DNA from: an uncultured Limosilactobacillus sp.
Lineage (GTDB): Bacteria; Bacillota; Bacilli; Lactobacillales; Lactobacillaceae
Length of the DNA: 26,327 bases
Direction of reading: 5' to 3'
Assembly: GCF_934202235.1 (NCBI RefSeq)
Contig: NZ_CAKPXS010000021.1
Coordinates: forward strand, 1 to 26,327
Both the position numbers and the translations under genes were made by a program. The notes below the pieces were generated by a model, which ran no database searches, had not been told where the DNA came from, and was given only the letters and a program-made list of their open reading frames with translations. Shown piece by piece: positions 22,702 to 26,327 of this stretch (position 1 is the first letter of the stretch; each line of letters opens with the position of its first letter).

Positions 22702-25203
22702 TTAAACATTGACTGGCGTTGCGGGCTGACCATCATGGGCAACCTTGACGGTAATCTTTCCCCGACTGCTCCCCACCGTGGCGGTATCACCATTTGCCAG
22801 TTGACCAGTCAACAATGCTTCACTCAGCGGGTCTTCTACCAGGTCCTGAAGCGCCCGCCGCAGCGGTCGCGCCCCGTATTCAGGGTTGTACCCCTTCTCA
22901 GCAATCAGGTTGATTGCCCCGGCAGTCAACTTTAGCTGAATGCCTTGAGTCGCAACCCGTTTTTGGATCTTCTTCGTCATCAGCCGGACAATTTGGTGTA
23001 GCTGCGGCTTAGTCAACGGGTGGAAAATAATTGTTTCGTCAATTCGGTTCAAAAATTCCGGACGGAAATGAAGACGCAACTGCTGGCGAATTGCGCCCGC
23101 CATCGCGTTGTAATCGCCACTGAGGTCTCGTGCACCAAACCCCACTTCCTTTTCATCCCGTAATTGAGTTGCCCCCAAGTTCGATGTCATAATCAGAATG
23201 GTATTGCGGAAATCAACCTTCCGTCCCTTCGAATCGGTCAAGTACCCGTCGTCGAGTACTTGTAATAGGAGGTTAAAGACATCCGGGTGGGCCTTTTCGG
23301 CTTCGTCTAGCAGCACTACCGAGTACGGGTGCTGTCGAACCTTTTCGGTCAGCTGGCCGCCCTCATCGTAGCCGACATAACCCGGTGCCGCCCCAATCAG
23401 CCGACTGGTACTGTAAGCCTCCCGGTATTCAGACATATCAACCCGGATAATGTTGTTTTCATCACCAAACATGGCTGCAGCTAGTGCTTTGGCCAGTTCT
23501 GTCTTCCCCACCCCCGTTGGACCGAGGAACATAAAAGAGCCAATTGGCCGCTGCGGGTCCTTCAACCCACTCCGTGCGCGTCTAATAGAACGCGCAATCG
23601 CTGACACAGCCTCATCTTGGCCAATTACCCGTTCGTGCAGTTCTTTTTCCAGGTTGACTAAGCGTTGGCTTTCCGACTTCTTCAGCTGGGTCAGCGGAAC
23701 CCCAGTCCATTCCGCTACTACCCGCGCCACATCATCAGCACCAACGGTCAGCGGGTGGTGTTCCTGACGAGTGGCATGACGTTTCTTGGCCGCCTGCAGC
23801 TGCTTAGCCAGTGACAATTCTTCCTGGCGGAGCTTGGCCGCCCGGTCAAATTGTTGACTCATGATAGCATCCTCTTTTTGAGAACGCAGTGCGGCCAGTT
23901 TCTTTTCGTTTTTCTGCTGAGCCTTTGGCACCTTCTCACCAGCGATACGAACCATGGCTGCCGACTCATCCATTAAGTCAATTGCCTTATCCGGTAGGAA
24001 ACGGTTGGTGATGTAGCGATTAGACAGCTTTACCGCTGCCACCACGGCTTCATCACTAATCTTCAGGTGGTGGTGGGCTTCATATTTAGGCCGCAGCCCC
24101 TTGAGGATTTGGATGCTTTCTTCCTGACTCGGCTCTTCCACCTGGACGCGAGCAAAACGCCTCTCCAGCGCCGCATCAGCTTCAATATACTTTTGGTACT
24201 CGTCAAGGGTCGTCGCCCCGATCAGCTGCACCTCACCACGCGACAGCGCCGGTTTCAAAATGTTGGAAGCATCAATGGCCCCCTCCGCACCGCCAGCACC
24301 GACCAGGGTGTGCAATTCATCGATAAACAGCAAAACGTGACCGTCATCATAAATTTCGTCGAGGATCTTCTTGAGGCGGTCCTCAAACTCCCCACGAAAC
24401 TTCGTGCCAGCAACGACAGAACCCATGTCAAGTGCCATCACCCGCATCTTCGCAAGTTCTGGTGTGACCGTTTGGTTGGCAATTCGCTGGGCCAATCCCT
24501 CAACAATCGCCGTCTTACCAACCCCTGGTTCACCCACGAGAACCGGGTTGTTTTTTGTCCGCCGGCTCAAAACCTGGATCACACGCTGAATTTCGTGGTC
24601 ACGACCAACGACCGGATCAATTCCACCTTCGCGGGCCACCTTGGTCAAATCACGGCCCAGTTTATCCAGCGTCGGCGTCAGGCTATCCGACTTTTGGCCA
24701 GCCTTTTGACTGCTTTGCCCCCGCTGCTGACGCAATCCCGAGCGTCTTGTCGACCGCTGCTCGCTAACTCCCATGTGGCGAAGCAATGTTTGCTGAGCGC
24801 GCCGCGGATTAATATCGAAGTTTTGCAAGATCCGCCCGGCGAGGGTTGCCTGGTTGCTCAGCAACGCCATCAGCAGGTGCTCAGTCCCGACCTTGGTGTT
24901 GCCCAGTTGCCGTGCCTGTGACCGGGCTGTTTGGAGAATATCGCGCATTTTGGGGGAGTACGGCAAGTAGTCACCGTTGCTAACGGTCATTGTCCCGTAC
25001 CCTGTCAGTCGTTCAATTTCTTCCCTGACACTATTAGCAGTCAGGCTAAACTGGGCGAGCACCTTCCCAGCAATACTAGTATTTTCCATGGTCAATGCTA
25101 ATAGCAAGTGTTCAGTGCCGACCGCCTGGTGTTTAAAGTAGCGGGCCTGTTCCTGTGCCATCAGCAAAACTTCTTGTGCACTTGGTGTTAAGTAGTTATT
25201 CAT
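22702..25203 (-). CDS. clpC: ATP-dependent Clp protease ATP-binding subunit ClpC
   Basis: ClpC is a class I HSP100 unfoldase that feeds proteins to ClpP. The 833-aa chain has two Clp-N repeats (about 3-65 and 80-145). AAA-1 has Walker A GEPGVGKT at 224-231 and Walker B FIDE at 293-296. A short coiled middle domain with a UVR-like KEDAIMSQQFDRAAKLR segment lies near 443-459. AAA-2 has GPTGVGKT at 561-568 and Walker B LLDEAEKAHP near 631-640. The ClpP-docking loop VGFG is at 687-690, so it should work with ClpP. It lies 21 nt after ctsR, with AGGGGG 12 nt from the ATG. No mcsA or mcsB gene lies between, so adaptor and arginine-kinase control as in Bacillus is not apparent here. Confidence 0.97.
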   Translation of the reverse strand: MNNYLTPSAQEVLLMAQEQARYFKHQAVGTEHLLLALTMENTSIAGKVLAQFSLTANSVREEIERLTGYGTMTVSNGDYLPYSPKMRDILQTARSQARQLGNTKVGTEHLLMALLSNQATLAGRILQNFDINPRRAQQTLLRHMGVSEQRSTRRSGLRQQRGQSSQKAGQKSDSLTPTLDKLGRDLTKVAREGGIDPVVGRDHEIQRVIQVLSRRTKNNPVLVGEPGVGKTAIVEGLAQRIANQTVTPELAKMRVMALDMGSVVAGTKFRGEFEDRLKKILDEIYDDGHVLLFIDELHTLVGAGGAEGAIDASNILKPALSRGEVQLIGATTLDEYQKYIEADAALERRFARVQVEEPSQEESIQILKGLRPKYEAHHHLKISDEAVVAAVKLSNRYITNRFLPDKAIDLMDESAAMVRIAGEKVPKAQQKNEKKLAALRSQKEDAIMSQQFDRAAKLRQEELSLAKQLQAAKKRHATRQEHHPLTVGADDVARVVAEWTGVPLTQLKKSESQRLVNLEKELHERVIGQDEAVSAIARSIRRARSGLKDPQRPIGSFMFLGPTGVGKTELAKALAAAMFGDENNIIRVDMSEYREAYSTSRLIGAAPGYVGYDEGGQLTEKVRQHPYSVVLLDEAEKAHPDVFNLLLQVLDDGYLTDSKGRKVDFRNTILIMTSNLGATQLRDEKEVGFGARDLSGDYNAMAGAIRQQLRLHFRPEFLNRIDETIIFHPLTKPQLHQIVRLMTKKIQKRVATQGIQLKLTAGAINLIAEKGYNPEYGARPLRRALQDLVEDPLSEALLTGQLANGDTATVGSSRGKITVKVAHDGQPATPVNV

Positions 25204-25224
25204 GAAGTCAACTTACCCCCTGGG

Positions 25225-25695
25225 TTAGTTTTCAAAACGGAGCCGGTTCAACATCGCCGATAGAACGTTAGCTCGCAATACGTCTTCCGCCTGGCGGTTA
25301 TCAACGGCCAGTGTCTGCCGAGAAATGGCGACCATCATAATGTTGCCTTCGCGGCGGGTAATTAGGTCGGCATTATACAACGTGGCAATAATATTGCTCG
25401 CTTCCCGCTCGGTGAGTGAAGTGCCAATCGACGAAAGGAGCATCTCAATTAAATCAACGTTGTCGAGTGCGTTAATTTGTTCAATCCGAATGTAGCCACC
25501 GCCACCCCGTTTGCTCCGTACCAGGTAACCATTCTGAATCGTAAACCGGGTTTTAATGACGTAGTTAATTTGCGACGGCACAACATCAAACTGATGGGCA
25601 ATGTCGGACCGCTTAATTTCGATTTCTGGCGTCTGACCAAGGATTTCCTTCAAGTAGTCTTCGATCATATCCGACAAACTTTTCTCTTCTGCCAC
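25225..25695 (-). CDS. ctsR: Heat-shock repressor CtsR
   Basis: CtsR represses class III heat-shock genes by binding a heptad direct repeat. The 156-aa protein has an N-terminal winged helix with the glycine-rich wing RGGGGYIRI at 63-71, which acts as the heat sensor in studied homologues. A C-terminal dimerisation domain (LTEREASNIIATLYNADLI) follows. It starts at GTG 25695 close behind GAGGTGG. The CtsR box at 25711-25728 lies over the transcription start, so the ctsR-clpC pair is very probably autoregulated. Confidence 0.96.
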   Translation of the reverse strand: MAEEKSLSDMIEDYLKEILGQTPEIEIKRSDIAHQFDVVPSQINYVIKTRFTIQNGYLVRSKRGGGGYIRIEQINALDNVDLIEMLLSSIGTSLTEREASNIIATLYNADLITRREGNIMMVAISRQTLAVDNRQAEDVLRANVLSAMLNRLRFEN

Positions 25696-25710
25696 AATAC
25701 CACCTCGTTT

Positions 25711-25728
25711 TCTGACTAACTTTGACCT
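25711..25728 (-). promoter_or_regulatory. CtsR operator
   Basis: AGGTCAAAGTTAGTCAGA on the minus strand matches the CtsR heptad repeat (RGTCAAA-NAN-RGTCAAA). The first heptad is perfect, the second has one mismatch, and the spacer lacks its central A. It starts 2 nt after the -10 TAGAAT. Confidence 0.85.
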
Positions 25729-25730
25729 TT

Positions 25731-25736
25731 ATTCTA
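25731..25736 (-). promoter_or_regulatory. -10 element of the ctsR-clpC promoter
   Basis: TAGAAT matches five of six -10 bases. No convincing -35 is visible 16-18 nt upstream. Its position directly before the CtsR box supports the call. Confidence 0.5.
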
Positions 25737-25805
25737 TCATAATCATTACTTTTTCGCCTGTTTGCCATCTTCGCACACCGGTAGCTACCACAACTTTGCC
25801 AACAC

Positions 25806-25835
25806 AAAAACGCCCCCGCCGGTTCGACGGGAGCG
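25806..25835 (-). terminator. Terminator after the alcohol dehydrogenase gene
   Basis: On the minus strand CGCTCCCG pairs with CGGGGGCG (one wobble) and is followed by TTTTT. It starts about 22 nt after the dehydrogenase stop and separates it from ctsR. Confidence 0.9.
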
Positions 25836-25857
25836 TGATAGATTTTATTTATGAAGA

Positions 25858-26327
25858 TTACTTGTTGTGAACAAAGTCAACAACGTTCCGGCCAACAACC
25901 TTGTTGTCCTTCAGTTCTTGGATCATGTCGTTGATTTCACTCAGCTTGCGAGTGTGAACGATTGGGTGAACCTTGCCTTCTGCACCGAACTGGAAGCATT
26001 CAGCCAGGTCTTGACGAGTCCCAACCAGTGAACCGGCAACGATAATGCCGTCAAGAACAGTCTTGGCGATGTTGAGCTTCATGTCACCTTGTGGCAGCGC
26101 AACGGCAACCAACCGACCATCTGGGCGCAGGGAGTTAACGGCTTGGTCAAAAGCAGCAGTAGTAACAGCAGTTACCACGGCAGCGTGAACACCGCCAACC
26201 TTTTCCTGGATCTGTTCGTCAACGTTGTTGTCGTGACGGTTAATTAGGATTTCAGCACCGTTTTCCTTAGCAGCTTGCAGCTTCTCTTCGTTACCATCAA
26301 CGGCGATCACGTGAGCACGAAAGACGT
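25858..26327 (-). CDS. adhP: Zinc-dependent alcohol dehydrogenase, C-terminal part (5' end outside window)
   Basis: The reading frame stays open to the right edge (VFRAHVIAVDGNEEKL), so this is the C-terminal ~156 residues of a medium-chain dehydrogenase, not a 150-aa protein starting at the internal GTG. The segment covers the end of the Rossmann fold: the acidic residue of VIAVD normally binds the NAD ribose, suggesting NAD rather than NADP. The substrate-domain return follows (RLVAVALPQGDMKL and DGIIVAGSLVGTRQDL). The catalytic zinc ligands lie upstream of the window. It closely resembles AdhP-type ethanol/propanol dehydrogenases that reduce acetaldehyde in heterofermentative lactobacilli. 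Confidence 0.85.
   Translation of the reverse strand, partial: VFRAHVIAVDGNEEKLQAAKENGAEILINRHDNNVDEQIQEKVGGVHAAVVTAVTTAAFDQAVNSLRPDGRLVAVALPQGDMKLNIAKTVLDGIIVAGSLVGTRQDLAECFQFGAEGKVHPIVHTRKLSEINDMIQELKDNKVVGRNVVDFVHNK

Noticed and set aside
24067..24921. 284-codon plus-strand ORF opposite clpC
   Set aside because: It is a shadow of the GC-biased clpC codons on the other strand, with no good ribosome binding site and no recognisable domain, while clpC is fully conserved there.
1..26327. CRISPR arrays, insertion sequences, prophage, tRNA or rRNA genes
   Set aside because: No regularly spaced repeats, transposase or integrase-like proteins, or RNA gene signatures were seen; the only long direct repeat is the 381-bp duplication.

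Overview
The window is chromosomal housekeeping DNA from a low-to-mid GC Firmicute of the Lactobacillaceae. The best guess is a Limosilactobacillus (fermentum/mucosae/reuteri-like). Grounds: the protein sequences, a zinc-type S14, a ctsR-clpC pair without mcsA/mcsB, rpsL-rpsG-fusA running straight into the S10 operon without a tuf gene, and a base composition nearer 50% GC than the AT-rich lactobacilli. Species is an inference, not a match. Almost everything is read from the minus strand, so transcription runs from high to low coordinates; the one clear exception is a prepilin peptidase gene at 11814-12500 (+).

Layout in the direction of transcription (right to left). (1) The 3' part of a zinc-dependent alcohol dehydrogenase, cut by the window edge and closed by a terminator. 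(2) The heat-shock pair ctsR-clpC with a CtsR box over its promoter. (3) A TetR-family regulator preceded by a 366-bp intergenic stretch that holds the clpC terminator, a 16-A homopolymer, an orphan plus-strand terminator and a possible 30-codon plus-strand ORF. (4) rpoB-rpoC with a strong promoter and a structured leader of about 190 nt. (5) A 381-bp perfect tandem duplication spanning the 3' end of rpoC and the 5' end of the next gene. (6) A multi-pass membrane protein with an AbrB/SpoVT-like N-terminus (DUF998-like). (7) A convergent competence-type prepilin peptidase. (8) The str operon rpsL-rpsG-fusA. (9) The S10-spc ribosomal protein operon from rpsJ to the first codons of rpsE, which runs off the left edge. 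Together the genes encode core RNA polymerase, much of the ribosome, EF-G and protein quality control.

The most unusual feature is the 381-bp tandem duplication (13579-14340, with 9-bp terminal microhomology CCGGCAGGA). The two copies look identical, so the event is recent or is an assembly error. Both parent genes stay intact. Between them it leaves a remnant of the rpoC tail and a truncated copy of the membrane-protein gene with its own ribosome binding site. That copy encodes a free-standing 48-residue AbrB-like domain, and its TGA overlaps an ATG of the rpoC-tail remnant (ATGA). The rest is ordinary core genome; I found no CRISPR array, IS element, prophage, tRNA or rRNA.
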